From: Trachelipus rathkii | Lineage: Eukaryota; Arthropoda; Malacostraca; Isopoda; Trachelipodidae | DNA: 26,674 bases | Reading direction: 5' to 3' | Assembly: GCA_015478945.1 (NCBI GenBank) | Contig: JABUQX010088469.1 | Span: 17,501-44,174, forward strand | In this document: in pieces, positions 8,008-18,127 of the stretch | Position numbering within the stretch: the stretch's first letter is position 1 | Layout of the letters: every line of letters begins with the position of its first letter | Position numbers and translations under genes: made by a program | Notes under the pieces: model-generated | Told to the model about the DNA's origin: nothing | Seen by the model: only the letters and a program-made list of their open reading frames with translations | Databases searched by the model: none

Positions 8008-8460
8008 ATGCAATAACTGTGGAAAACTATCTCTCCTTTGTCTTACCTCCTTAAAACCTCTTATCATTCTATCTTAAATGAAATCCCTTCCTTTTTTTTT
8101 TGGGGAGATTCAACATTACCTTGTCAGAGATAATACTTACAGCTAAAAATTATTATAACGGGAGAAGTTATAAAAGACTTAGTTATAAAAATGAATGAGG
8201 CCTATAAACAAGCTTTATTTAAATCATAAGAAGGGACAAGTATAAACAATAAAATATTATAAATCTAAATTTTTAGAGAATTTGGAATAGTCGGTAGAGT
8301 TAGTTCTTTTAAAAGATAATTGTAGAGTTGGCCGGGGTAGTGTAAATTAAAGTTTAGATGGTTGGGACCATATAGGATAATGAAAAAGATTTCACCTGAT
8401 AATTATTCCATAAAACCATCTTTGACCCTATCCAAAAGAGACCGAGATGTACACATTAAA
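8008..8460 (+). pseudogene. Integrase C-terminal remnant (unit B)
   Basis: Homology to the unit A integrase starts at AATAACTGTG (about 8011), in the core after the catalytic Glu. YHSSINEIP and a GRFN-like block follow in shifting frames, then NEAYKQA-like residues. The GPY module comes next: a GDLVLL-like block, KFRWLGPYRIMKKISPDN around 8350-8405, and a VHINK-like end. This module binds DNA and closes Ty3/gypsy integrases. Everything before the core's end is missing, so the enzyme could not work. Several single-base shifts break it further. Confidence 0.75.
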
Positions 8461-8584
8461 TAAAATTATTGATGATAAAATATTACTATGTTATGATAGT
8501 AATAATGATAATAATGAATAGAAGATAGTGATAAAATGATAATAATAGTATAATAATAATAAATAATAATAATAATAAATAATA

Positions 8585-8619
<35 letters not shown>

Positions 8620-8765
8620 TAGAAGAGATGATGAATTGATGAGGAAATAGATATACACCTCAGATCTTAAAGGAAATGTGCAGGAATATAATAGAGTCCA
8701 AGGGAGACCATCAGAATATAGTTTTAAATAATATGGTTATTGTATTAGTGTGAATTGTATTTAGA
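8461..8765 (+). pseudogene. Pol C-terminus with (GAT/AAT)n (unit B)
   Basis: The triplet repeat at about 8466-8621 is shorter and more interrupted than in unit A, with bases missing from several triplets. It is followed by the damaged YNLR block and the conserved tail. The TTTAGA end matches unit A. No continuous frame survives. Confidence 0.6.
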
Positions 8766-9160
8766 ATGTTTTAGATAGTTAAAACTATGGCAGAAGAGAG
8801 TCTAATGAACTGCTCTTATTTGGTTTGTCTTGCGGTTGACTGGTTTGTCAAAATTTCCTTATCGATTGAGTCCAAAATGGTTAGATCTCTTAGGAGACGC
8901 CATTGTAATGCCGCTGAAAAGAGCTAGAATGATGAGATAGGCCTATACACATGCATTCTATTTCGAGACAATTGATATGATTAAATTAATGTCGTTGTTT
9001 TTTCTATTGCAGGAATTTTATTAAATATTTATTATTTTGAATTAAAGAATTAAAATTAAAGTATTAAATAAAATGGCAAATAACGTATCATCCAAAAAAT
9101 CTGACTGTAAACACCTTCAGTAGGCTATTCTTAAAGAGTTTAAATGAAGGAATATCATGA
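8766..9160 (+). promoter_or_regulatory. Conserved spacer with acceptor-like CAG (unit B)
   Basis: Nearly identical to the unit A spacer (a few changes, for example GTTAAAAT against GTCAAAAT). CTATTGCAG ends at 9012. No gene is seen in it. Confidence 0.4.
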
Positions 9161-9511
9161 CCGGTCAATATAGAAATAAGGAAAGGAGACCGAGTTTTTA
9201 AAATAATCAAAAAGGACTTAGATCTTCCATTATTCTCAGACGACATAACTTCAATCTCATTCATTAACCAATATCAAGAAAATAAATGCAGTTTCCAAAT
9301 AGTAGATTTATTTAAAATGTTGCACAAGTTTCACAAAAATACCTATAATATAGTTCACTTTCAAGTAGTATCTGATGAACACCAAATCATACCAATCTCC
9401 GAAACTACTGTGATAAAAAAAGTGGAATTGAAAGTCAGACAAATGAAATGGTGGAGGATTTTATTCTTCAATGAAAGCTTAAGATACAACAAAATGAAAA
9501 ATTACCTCTGA
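9161..9511 (+). CDS. ORF X, unit B
   Basis: Open from 9161 to TGA at 9509-9511; the first ATG is at 9317. It differs from unit A by few residues (KKVEL for KEVEL, NESLR for NEGLR). A TGA at 9158-9160 replaces the TGG codon of the other units and closes the frame upstream. The stop overlaps the next ATG as TGATG. The function is unknown, as in unit A. Confidence 0.5.
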   Translation, partial: PVNIEIRKGDRVFKIIKKDLDLPLFSDDITSISFINQYQENKCSFQIVDLFKMLHKFHKNTYNIVHFQVVSDEHQIIPISETTVIKKVELKVRQMKWWRILFFNESLRYNKMKNYL

Positions 9512-9920
9512 TGAACTTCAATCACCAAAGGAAAAGACCACTGCTTCCCATAAATGATTCCACTAATTTACGGAAAAGGTGTTGAAAAAGGCATTTAACT
9601 CCTCTTCACTTTCCTCAGAAAGAAGTGTGGAAAATGTTCTTCAGATAATAAATGAGCCGATTTCCCGACCGATTTCACCCATAAAGGACTTATAACAAGA
9701 AGAGGAAGAAGAATTTTATGAATTTGAGATGGTTCCTTCCTCTGCCTCCTCTCTTCTCTTTCTTCATCTTTTTCCCTTCTCTATCTCTATATTCCAAGTA
9801 AAATAATTTCCTCTACTCCTGGCTCAACTCCTCCTTACTCTCCTACCAGAATTTCAAATGCATCTACAATCCCGTCTCACAATTCTATCTCTTTTTCTCC
9901 CCAAAACCTTTCTGACTGAG
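9511..9920 (+). pseudogene. ORF Y, unit B, disrupted
   Basis: The ATG at 9511 is kept, but one A is missing from the ACGGAAAA run at about 9571-9577, shifting the frame after some 20 codons. A GGACTTATAACA change at about 9688 adds a stop where unit A reads GGACTTTGAACA. Otherwise it is close to identical to unit A, so this copy is broken by recent changes or sequence errors. Confidence 0.6.
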
Positions 9921-10030
9921 TTTATTGACGTATAATTAATTTCTTTTCTTTCCTTTGAACCAATTTCAATTTTCCTTTAATAAACTTCATGCAGTTATTT
10001 AATTTTTCTTTAAATAAAGAAGTTGAAATT

Positions 10031-10045
10031 TTAAAAAGAGGGTAG
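10031..10045 (+). other. Polypurine tract (unit B)
   Basis: Same TTAAAAAGAGGG-TAG sequence just before the LTR start at 10046. Confidence 0.65.
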
Positions 10046-10944
10046 TGTCAAATTTTATTTTTTATTTCAACTTATTTAGAAAAGTAAAATTATTTATGTT
10101 ACCCATAAAACGAAGTCATTTGAATATTCTCTGTTACGATAAAATAATTGAGTTACCAATTCAACGAAGTCTTTGGAATGTCTTTCGTAAGATTCTTCTT
10201 CATCAAATATGAATTAAAAATGCTCTTGTACAGTTAAAAGAATAGGTTTAACAAAGAAAGGCATAGGCATTTTTCTGGAGACATTACTCATTTAAATAAA
10301 ATACTTAAAGGATAAAAACTAAGAGCCGTCCATGTTCTTAATAAAGCCATTTATTTTACTAAGGAAACCATTAACAGTTATTTTATAATTTAAAATGCAA
10401 TGGCTTAATTATATTTATTTCATTCAACAATGTACTATACAGACAGAACAATGGACAAGAATATTTAAATCTTTTGAGCTCCGGCAATTGATACGATTTG
10501 ATCCGATGCCATTAGCTTGTTCTCAAAAATGACACGGGTATTCGTTATATTTTTATTTTCATTTAAAAAACGTTTTAATTGAACTATAAAAATATTTATA
10601 ATTATCATTAATATTATAATTTATTAAAAGGTTTAAAAATGTATTAAATTAATTTATTATTAAGCCTATATTTAGATGTAAATAATTTTAAAAACTTTCT
10701 TTGGGTTTTAAAGTAATTGGAATACATGCCGTTACTCAAGTTTCGTTTCAATTTGCTTCTCATAGAAAGGTATTTGAGGAAAATTTGGTGTTGAATTAAT
10801 TATTTTTAAGTTCATAATAGTAATGCAATTAGCCTTTTTCATCATTCAATAATAATAATAGTCATGATAATAAAATTATTGATTTTATAAATCGTCATTA
10901 TAAACTACCTTTTAAAGTGCTTTATCCCTGAAGGGGGTAACTAC
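10046..10944 (+). repeat. LTR 2 (between units B and C)
   Basis: Starts TGTCAAAT; ends near GGGTAACTAC, just before TGGGGACGCACAG at 10945, the candidate primer site. About 900 bp. The first 210 bp match LTR 1 closely; from about 10261 it diverges, for example GCATAGGCATTTTTCTGG, where LTR 1 has a different sequence. Confidence 0.6.
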
Positions 10945-10989
10945 TGGGGACGCACAGAATCGACTTTAAGTGCCGCTATCCAAACCAGT

Positions 10990-11443
10990 TGAATAACTGT
11001 GAAAAAGCTATCTCTCCTTGTTACTCCTTAACACCTCTTATCATTCTAGTATAAATGAAATCCCTTTCTTTTTATTTTTTGGGAGATTCAACATTACCTT
11101 TGTCAGAGATAATAACTTCAGCTAAAAATTGATAACGGGAGATTATAAACAAGACTTAGTTATAAAAATGAATGAGGCCTATAAACAAGCTTATTTAAAT
11201 CATAAGAAGGGACAAAATAAACAAAGAAAATATTAAAAATCTAATTTTTTTAGAGAATTTGATATAGGAGATTTAGTTCTTTTAAAAGATAATTGTAGAG
11301 TTGGCCGGGGTAGTAAATTAAAGTTTAGATGGTTGGGACCATATAGGATAATGAAAAAGATTTCACCTGATAACTATTCCATAAAACCCATCTTTGACCT
11401 ATCCAAAAGATACGAGAATGTACACATAAATAAAATTTATTGA
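10990..11443 (+). pseudogene. Integrase C-terminal remnant with an intact GPY module (unit C)
   Basis: This is the best-preserved integrase piece. From 11237 to a TGA at 11441-11443 the frame is open for 68 codons without an ATG. It reads REFDIGDLVLLKDN, then KLKFRWLGPYRIMKKISPDN and a VHINKIY end. GDLV, W-GPY-I and VH are the hallmarks of the C-terminal GPY/F module of Ty3/gypsy integrase. Before it, NEAYKQAYLNHKKGQ is in the same frame up to a TAA at 11234. Upstream, YHSSINEIPFFLFFGRF (about 11038-11090) is the end of the catalytic core in another frame. The N-terminal half is absent. Confidence 0.85.
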
Positions 11444-11547
11444 TGATAATGATAATATTGATGATAGTAATAATGATAATAGTGATGATAGTGATAATAA
11501 TGATAATAATAGTGATGACAATAATAATAATAATAATAATAATAATG

Positions 11548-11607
<60 letters not shown>

Positions 11608-11770
11608 TAATAGATAATATAGAAGAGATGATGAATATTGATGGAGGAAATAGATATAACCTCAGATTAAAGGAAATGTGCAGGAATATAATAGAGTCCA
11701 AAGGAGACCAATAGAATACAAAGTTTTAAATATTATGGTTATTGTATTAGTGTGAATTGTATTTAGAATG
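11444..11770 (+). pseudogene. Pol C-terminus with (GAT/AAT)n (unit C)
   Basis: GAT GAT AAT GAT AAT triplets from about 11441 read as an Asp/Asn-rich run, turning into nearly pure AAT up to about 11608. GGNRYNLR follows at about 11647-11670. One base differs between the VHINKIY stop frame and the Asp/Asn frame, so the TGA at 11441 is probably an artefact of a small deletion and the tract belongs to the same protein. Confidence 0.6.
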
Positions 11771-12137
11771 TTTTAGATAGTTGAAACTATGGCAGAAGAG
11801 AGTCTAATGAACTGCTCTTATTTGGTTTGTCTTGCGGTTGACTGGTTTGTCAAAATTTCCTTATCGATTGAGTCCAAAATGGTTAGATCTCTTAGGAGAC
11901 GCCATTGTAATGCCGCTGAAAAGAACTAGAATGATGAGATAGGCCTATACACATGCATTCTATTTCGAGACAATTGATATGATTAAATTAATGTCGTTGT
12001 TTTTTCTATTGCAGGAATTTTATTAAATATTTATTATTTTGAATTAAAGAATTAAAATTAAAGTATTAAATAAAATGGCAAATAACGTGTCATCCAAAAT
12101 AATCTGACTGTAGACACCTTCAGTAGGCTATTCTTAA
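11771..12137 (+). promoter_or_regulatory. Conserved spacer with acceptor-like CAG (unit C)
   Basis: Same block as in units A and B; CTATTGCAG ends at 12014. It lacks any shared open frame. Confidence 0.4.
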
Positions 12138-12512
12138 AGTTTAAATGAAGGAATATCATGGCCGGTCAATATAGAAATAAGGAAAGGAGACCAAGTTTTT
12201 AAAATAATCAAAAAGGACTTAGATCTTCCATTATTCTCAGACGACATAACTTCAATCTCATTCATTAACCAATATCAAGAAAATAAATGCAGTTTCCAAA
12301 TAGTAGATTTATTTAAAATGTTGCACAAGTTTCACAAAAATACCTATAATATAGTTCACTTTCAAGTAGTATCTGATGAACACCAAATCATACCAATCTC
12401 CGAAACTACTGTGATAAAAGAAGTGGAATTGAAAGTTAGACAAATGAAATGGTGGAGGATTTTATTCTTCAATGAAGGCTTAAGATACAACAAAATGAAA
12501 AATTACCTCTGA
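12138..12512 (+). CDS. ORF X, unit C
   Basis: Open from 12138 to TGA at 12510-12512. The 64 residues from the ATG at 12318 are identical to unit A. Upstream codons without ATG match unit A too, except Gln for Arg in GDRVFK. The conserved upstream part again argues that translation starts before 12318, perhaps in a separate exon. The function is unknown. Confidence 0.55.
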   Translation, partial: SLNEGISWPVNIEIRKGDQVFKIIKKDLDLPLFSDDITSISFINQYQENKCSFQIVDLFKMLHKFHKNTYNIVHFQVVSDEHQIIPISETTVIKEVELKVRQMKWWRILFFNEGLRYNKMKNYL

Positions 12513-12920
12513 TGAACTTCAATCACCAAAGGAAAAGACCACTGCTTCCCATAAATGATTCCACTAATTTACGGGATAAGGTGTTGAAAAAGGCATTTAA
12601 CTCCTCTTCACTTTCCTCAGAAAGAAGTGTGGAAAATGTTCTTCAGATAATAAATGAGCCGATTTCCCGACCGATTTCACCCATAAAGGACTTTGAACAA
12701 GAAGAGGAAGAAGAATTTTATGAATTTGAGATGGTTCCTTCCTCTGCCTCCTCTCTTCTCTTTCTTCATCTTTTTCCCTTCTCTCTCCCTATATTCCAAG
12801 TAAAATAATTTCCTCTACTCCTGGCTCAACTCCTCCTTACTCTCCTACCAGAATTTCAAATGCATCTACAATCCCGTCTCCCAATTCTATCTCTTTTTCT
12901 CCCCAAAACCTTTCTGACTG
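12512..12920 (+). CDS. ORF Y, unit C
   Basis: ATG at 12512 overlaps the ORF X stop as TGATG. The clean frame to 12808 is identical to unit A except RDKVLKK for RKKVLKK. The same shift into the Ser/Pro-rich tail is needed after the acidic run, ending at TGA near 12919. Because units A and C share this frame break, it may be inherited, or a programmed slip, and not random noise. Confidence 0.5.
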
Positions 12921-13031
12921 AGTTTATTGACTATAATTAATTTCTTTTCTTTCCTTTGAACCAATTTCAATTTTCCTTTAATAAACTTCATGCAGTTATT
13001 TAATTTTTCTTTCCATAAAGAAGGTGAAATT

Positions 13032-13046
13032 TTAAAAAGAGGGTAG
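13032..13046 (+). other. Polypurine tract (unit C)
   Basis: TTTAAAAAGAGGG-TAG before the LTR start at 13047. Confidence 0.65.
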
Positions 13047-13935
13047 TGTCAAATTTTATTTTTTATTTCAACTTATTTAGAAAAGTAAAATTATTTATGT
13101 TACCCATAAAACGAAGTTATTGAATATTCTCTGTTACGATAAAATAATTGAGTTACCAATTCAACGAAGTCTTTGGAATGTCTTTCGTAAGAACTGCATT
13201 TAGCGATTGCTAGTGAACGATTTGTACAGTTAAAAGAACACAGACTAAGACGGGAAGATATTGTGGTGTGTTTAGTTAAGACAAATTATCATTTAAATAA
13301 AACTATTTAAAGTAAATAAAACACGTCCATATTTAGTGATTTAGTTTATAAGCCATTATTTTTACATCGACATTACATATATTTTATAATTTATATGCAA
13401 TGGCTTTAATTATATTTATTTCATCAACAAATGTATATACAAACGAACAATGGAAAGATACTTTTTAAACTCTTTTTGAGCTCCGAAATTGATACCGATT
13501 GTGAATCGATGCAGTTAGCTTCTCAAAAATGACACGTATTATGTTATTTTATTTTCATTTAAAAAACGTTTAATTGATTTTAAATATATTATATATTTTA
13601 ATGAACATAATATTTAAACTATTTATAGAGTGTTTAAAAATTTTATTTATTATAAGCTACTATTTAGATTGTAATCTTTTATAGCTTTTCTTGGGTTTAA
13701 AGGTATTGAATACATGCCGTTACTCAAGTCTCGTTTCAAATTGCTTCTATAAAGAGAAATTTGAGGAAGCTTTGTGTTTGAATAATTAATTTAAGCTTAA
13801 TATAGTAATAATTAGCCCTTTTTTCATCATTCAATAATAATAATTGATCATGATAAGAGCATTAATTAGATTTTATGAAATCGTTTTTTAAACTGACCTT
13901 TTAAGATGCTTTACCCTACCTGCAGGTGGTAGACA
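13047..13935 (+). repeat. LTR 3 (between units C and D)
   Basis: Starts TGTCAAAT; proposed end AGACA at 13931-13935, then CGGGGGACCACAGGAAATCG as candidate primer site. About 890 bp. After about 13190 it departs from LTR 1, with the local sequence AACTGCATTTAGCGATTGC. Confidence 0.6.
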
Positions 13936-13984
13936 CGGGGGACCACAGGAAATCGAACTTTAAGGCCGCTATCCCAAACCAGTG

Positions 13985-14040
13985 AATAACTGTGAAAACT
14001 ATCTCTCCTTTGTTACTCTCTTAACACTCTATCATTCTAC
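13985..14040 (+). pseudogene. Integrase remnant start (unit D), cut short
   Basis: AATAACTGTGAAAACTATCTCTCC and the following 30 bases match the post-Glu core of the other units, then homology stops at about 14040 where a GC-richer segment begins. Confidence 0.6.
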
Positions 14041-14487
14041 ATGACCTTTTTTTTTCTTTTTTGGGGCGTTATTGTCATATTACTTGCCCCACCTGGGGGA
14101 TTTCGGGAGTCACCCCACCACATATTTCCCATCCGCCTTATCAGACTATTTAACAAGTTCCTCAGACACCGGACACACTCCAACCGGACCTCTTATCCTT
14201 CAAATTTTCACGCGCACTTGTGCTCTCGGCGCATTCTCTTTTCCAATATGTGCGTTGGCGGTCCATTCCCGTTCGCTGGTTGCCTCTCACGCGACTCATG
14301 CACCGCTCCCTGCTATTTCCTCCCCTTGACCTTCCCACGACGCCAATGTCATCAACATTTTTGATGCCTTGATGCTGTTTGGCCTCTGTAGGTCACTCTC
14401 CTAGAGACATCCCACACACCACAACCTAATCCTGAAAATTACCTCCTTTATTATATTAGCTGATCGCGGGCACTGCGGTAAGTCCGA
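14041..14487. other. GC-richer foreign segment replacing integrase tail and triplet repeat in unit D
   Basis: About 450 bp with clearly higher GC than its surroundings takes the place of about 620 bp (integrase GPY module and (AAT)n). Two overlapping plus frames of 107 codons (14041-14364) and 85 codons (14072-14329) are open. Neither has a motif I recognise; high Ser, Thr, Pro and His content fits a chance frame in C-rich DNA. The mirror position in the right arm (16490-17100) keeps ordinary integrase and triplet repeat, so the segment is specific to the left arm. Confidence 0.6.
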
Positions 14488-15449
14488 GCTCCCAGGATTT
14501 AAAGATGAAATGAGCAGATATACAATAGATCCGAGAAGAACGCCTAGATACAAAGTTTAAATAATTGGTATTTGTATATGTGATGGATTTAGAATGTTTT
14601 ATGATAGTTATGAACACTATGGCAGAGAAGTCAACTGATCGCTCATTATTGTTTCTTGCGGTTGGATGTTTGGTTTCAAATTTCGAATTATTTCCGAGAA
14701 AACTTGGAGTCCAGAATGTTAGAACGGGCCATTGTAATGGCAGCTGAAAAGACAATAGAATGATAAGTAGGCTATACACATGGATTCATTTGAGACCTTG
14801 ATTAGATATGTAATTTAATAAGGTCGTCCATGTTTTTTCTAGTTGTCAACGGATTATTGCAAAATTACTTTTTTGAACCTTAAAATAAAATTCACAGTAT
14901 TAAATAATGGCCAAAAAAAAATCAATCCAAAAATTGTGACGTGAACCTTAGGTAGCCGCTATCTTATAGAGCTAAATGAAGGAATACTCATTGGGCCGGT
15001 CATATTGAATATAGGAAGGAGACGAGTTTTTAAAATAATCAAGACAGAGACTTAGGTCTTCCATTAATTCTCAGACGACATAATTTCAATCTCATTCATT
15101 AACCAATATCAAGAAAATAAATGCAGTTTCCAAATTGTCGCATAGTCACGTCACATAGTCATGTCACACAATTATATACATATATTTTCAAGTAGTATCT
15201 GATGAACACAAATAATCCATCTCCGAACTACTTGTGATAAAAGAGTGGAATTAAGTCAGCATTAAAGGGAGGAATTTATTTCAGATGCACTTAGATAACA
15301 AATGAAAACTTCCTCTGAGTGAACTTAACAACAAAGGAAAACATGCTTCCCCTAATGATTAAACTATTTACGGAAAAGGGTGGTTAAAAAGGCCATAAAC
15401 TCTCTTCACTTCTAGGAAAAGATGTGAATGTTCCGAGTAATAATAGCCA
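14488..15449 (+). pseudogene. Unit D: pol tail, spacer, ORF X and start of ORF Y, degraded
   Basis: Unit homology resumes near TTTAAAGATGAAATG (14500). The spacer (TATGGCAGAG at about 14617, the acceptor region near 14840-14870) and ORF X (SFINQYQENKCSFQ-like at about 15080-15135) can be followed. A block around 15137-15175 is replaced by a short repetitive CATAGTCACGTCACATAGTCATG stretch where ORF X would begin its MLHKFHK part. ORF Y runs about 130 bp, to AATAATAGCC at 15448, where the sequence inverts. Frames are broken throughout, more than in units A-C. Confidence 0.6.
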
Positions 15450-15488
15450 CTCTCTCAATCACGAAGAGAGGAATAGAAAAGATGGCTA
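15444..15488. other. Axis of the giant palindrome
   Basis: TAGCCA (15444-15449) and TGGCTA (15483-15488) are the innermost paired bases of the two arms. The 33-bp spacer holds its own small hairpin: CTCTCT (15450-15455) pairs with AGAGAG (15465-15470) around a 9-base loop. The axis falls inside ORF Y, far from any LTR edge. Confidence 0.8.
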
Positions 15489-15615
15489 TTTATTATCTAA
15501 AGAACATTTCCACACTTCTTTCTGAGAAGTGAGGGAGTTAAATGCTTTCAACACTTTTCCGTAAATTAGTTAATTCATTTTGGTAAGCAGTGTCTTTTCC
15601 TTTGATTAAGTTCAC
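15483..15615 (-). pseudogene. ORF Y start (right unit 1)
   Basis: Minus-strand match to the first about 45 codons of ORF Y, ending at the palindrome axis. The TGATG junction has become CTCTGTGAAC at about 15610, losing the start codon. Confidence 0.6.
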
Positions 15616-15990
15616 AGAGTAAATTTCATTTTGTTGATCTTAAGCTCATTAGAATAGAAATCTCCACATTCATTGTCTGACTTTCAACTTCCACTTTTTA
15701 TGCACAGTAGTTTCGCGAGATTGGGGTATGTTTGGTGTTCATCATATACTACTTGAAAGTGACACTTATTATCGGTATTTTTGTGAAACTTTGTGCAACA
15801 TTTTAAATAAATTCTACTATTTTGGAAAACTGATTTCATTTTCTTTGATTGGGTTAATGAATGAGATGATTTCGTTGAGATGAGATGGAAAGACTAGTCC
15901 TTTTTGATTATTTTAAAAACTCGGTCTCCTTTCCTTATTTCAATATTGACCGGCCATGATATTCCTTCATTTAAACTCTTTAAGAATAGC
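15616..15990 (-). pseudogene. ORF X (right unit 1), broken
   Basis: Clear minus-strand match from the KNYL end to the TFSRLFLKSLNE-like start. The CTTAAAGAGTTTAAAT variant seen in unit B is present at 15971-15986. Several one-base changes interrupt the frame. Confidence 0.6.
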
Positions 15991-16375
15991 CTACTGAAGG
16001 TGTTTACAGTCAGATTTTTTGGATGATACGTTATTTGCCATTTTATTTAATACTTTAATTTTAATTCTTTAATTCAAAATAATAAATATTTAATAAAATT
16101 CCTGCAATAGAAAAAACAACGACATTAATTTAATCATATCAATTGTCTCGAAATAGAATGCATGTGTATAGGCCTATCTTATCATTCTAGTTCTTTTCAG
16201 CGGCATTACAATGGCGTCTCCTAAGAGATCTAACCATTTTGGAAACCATTAAGGAAATTTGACAAGACCAGGTCAACCGCAAGACAAACCAAATAAGAGC
16301 AGTTCATTAGCTTTATCTACAATAGTTTCAACTATCTAAAACATGTCTAAATACATTCACACTAATCAATAACAT
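15991..16375 (-). promoter_or_regulatory. Conserved spacer, inverted (right unit 1)
   Basis: Mirror of the spacer before ORF X. CTGCAATAG at 16102-16110 is the inverted acceptor-like CAG. It is close to the left-arm sequence, so this part is cleaner than the right-arm units further out. Confidence 0.4.
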
Positions 16376-17110
16376 GAATATTTAAAACTTTGGTTTTAAT
16401 TCCTATTGGTCTCCTTATGGACTCTATTATATTCCTGACACATTTCCTTAGATCTGACGTTATATCTATTTGCCTCCATCAGATATTCATCATCTCTTAT
16501 TATATTATTGATTATTATATTATTATTATTTATATTATTATTTTATTATTATTATTATTATTACATTATTGTTGCACCACCTAAAATATTATTATTATTA
16601 TTATCACGGTCTCCACTATTTATCATTATAATAGCATCAATATGTATTTATATCATCAAATAATTTTTGTTTTAATGTTACATCTCGCTTTTTTGGGATG
16701 GTCACCATATGGGGTTTTATGGAATATTATCGTGAAATCCTTTTTCATTACCTATATGGTCCAAAATCTAACGTGTGATAATTTATACCCCGGCAACTCT
16801 CACAATTATCATTTTAAAAGGAGAACTAAATCTCATATCAGATTCCTTAAAAAGATTTAGATTAATGAATATTTCTTGTTATGTTGTCTCCTCTTATGAT
16901 TAAAATAATCAGGTGCAATCAGGCTCATTCATTTATTAATTATAAGTGTTTATAGTACCCTTATATCAAGTTTTAGCGATATGATCTGAAAAGGGTGAAA
17001 GTTGAATCTCCCAAAAATAAAAAGAATAGGATTAACTATCCAGATTTATTTGACATTTGGAAGTATGGCAGAGATGGTGAAATAGAAAGCTCAAAAAGGT
17101 TTTTGGGGAA
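16376..17110 (-). pseudogene. Pol C-terminus, (ATT)n and integrase remnant (right unit 1)
   Basis: Minus-strand pol tail (about 16376-16490), triplet repeat (about 16495-16610), GPY module (GGTCACCATATGGGG at about 16699 is a damaged LGPY stretch), and the end of the catalytic core near 17000-17060. Heavily frameshifted. The plus-strand open frames here (16390-16584, 16642-16860, 16995-17207) are shadows. Confidence 0.65.
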
Positions 17111-17151
17111 TTACAGCTGGACTTTAAAAGTTCGATTTACTGTGTCCCCGT

Positions 17152-18003
17152 GCCTGCAAGGGATAAACATGTTAGGGTATGTAAAACGATTATATAATAA
17201 TAATTAAATGCGCCGCTCTCTTATGAATATAAATCTTATAGAATAGATGAAATGCTTAATTATATATTATTTACTAAATTAATTTTAACAAAGTTCTCAA
17301 ATTTCTTATATGTAGAGCAGAATTGAACGAATCTTGAGTCCACCGGATGTATCCCAATTCTTAAAACCAAAGAAAAGCTTAAAAGTTAATTACAATCTAA
17401 ATATCAGCTTAAGTAATTATAATTTTTAACTGGTATAATGTAGTTAGCTAATGTTATTAAAAATATATTTCCTTAAAAACTAAGCGTTTTTTAATGAAAT
17501 AAAATATGAGAAGTTACGTGCATCATTTATTGCAGAATGTAATTGCATCGATTTACATAAATCGATCATTGCGTGAGCTGCAAAACGATTTAAAAGGAGT
17601 TTCTTCCAATTGATCTCGCGATTGCATGAGGTTGCTACTGGAATTACACATAAACATCATGCATTTTGTTGTTCTTCTCATGTAATGTTTTTGTAAATAA
17701 ATGCTCTAAACAAGACCACAATATTGTAGCTCTACATTATAATCCTTTAAGTATTTTATAGAAATGTATTTGTCTTAACAATTAACAAGTAATCTTCTTA
17801 AAAACTATTCTTTTAATTGTTCAAGAGCATTTTTAATTCTTATTTGAAGAACATGAATCTTACGAAAGACATTCCAAAGACTTCGTTGAATTGGTAACTC
17901 AATTATTTTATCGTAACAGAGAATATTCAATAACTCCGATTGAAGGGAAAAAGAAATAATTTTACTTCTCGACATATGTTGAAATAAAAAATAAAATTTG
18001 ACA
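17152..18003 (-). repeat. LTR, inverted (right arm 1)
   Basis: It ends with AAATTTGACA at 17994-18003, the inverse of the TGTCAAATTT start, followed by the inverted polypurine tract CCCTCTTTTTAAAA at 18007-18020. The inner part is strongly changed. The other end is placed by the GTTCGATTTACTGTG primer-site-like stretch at 17130-17144. Confidence 0.6.
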
Positions 18004-18020
18004 CTACCCTCTTTTTAAAA
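18004..18020 (-). other. Polypurine tract, inverted (right arm 1)
   Basis: CTACCCTCTTTTTAAAA is the exact complement of the left-arm tract. Confidence 0.6.
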
Positions 18021-18127
18021 TTTCACCTTCTTTATGGAAAGAAAAATTAAATAACTGCATGAAGTTTATTAAAGGAAAATTGAAATTGGTTCAAAGGAAA
18101 GAAAAGAAATTAATTATAGTCAATAAA

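Larger units (their letters stand above)
4905..15449 (+). mobile_element. Tandem array of internally deleted Ty3/gypsy elements (left arm)
   Basis: Three full units and a partial fourth, all reading plus, with a period of 2937 bp between the first two LTR starts (7109, 10046) and 3001 bp between the next two (10046, 13047). Each unit is integrase remnant, (GAT/AAT)n, conserved spacer, ORF X, ORF Y, polypurine tract, LTR. Integrase identifies the superfamily. Gag, protease, RT and RNase H are missing between each LTR and the next integrase. Shared LTRs in a head-to-tail array are what LTR-LTR recombination or rolling amplification would leave. Confidence 0.8.

Noticed and set aside
14456..14779. 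Minus-strand 107-codon frame across 14456-14779
   Set aside because: It crosses the edge of the GC-rich patch and runs antisense to the conserved pol tail and spacer, with no recognisable motif.
15444..15488. Terminal inverted repeats of a DNA transposon or Polinton-like element
   Set aside because: The inversion lies at an internal axis, not at element ends, and no DDE transposase, DNA polymerase B or capsid genes are seen. The only integrase is of Ty3/gypsy type with a GPY module.
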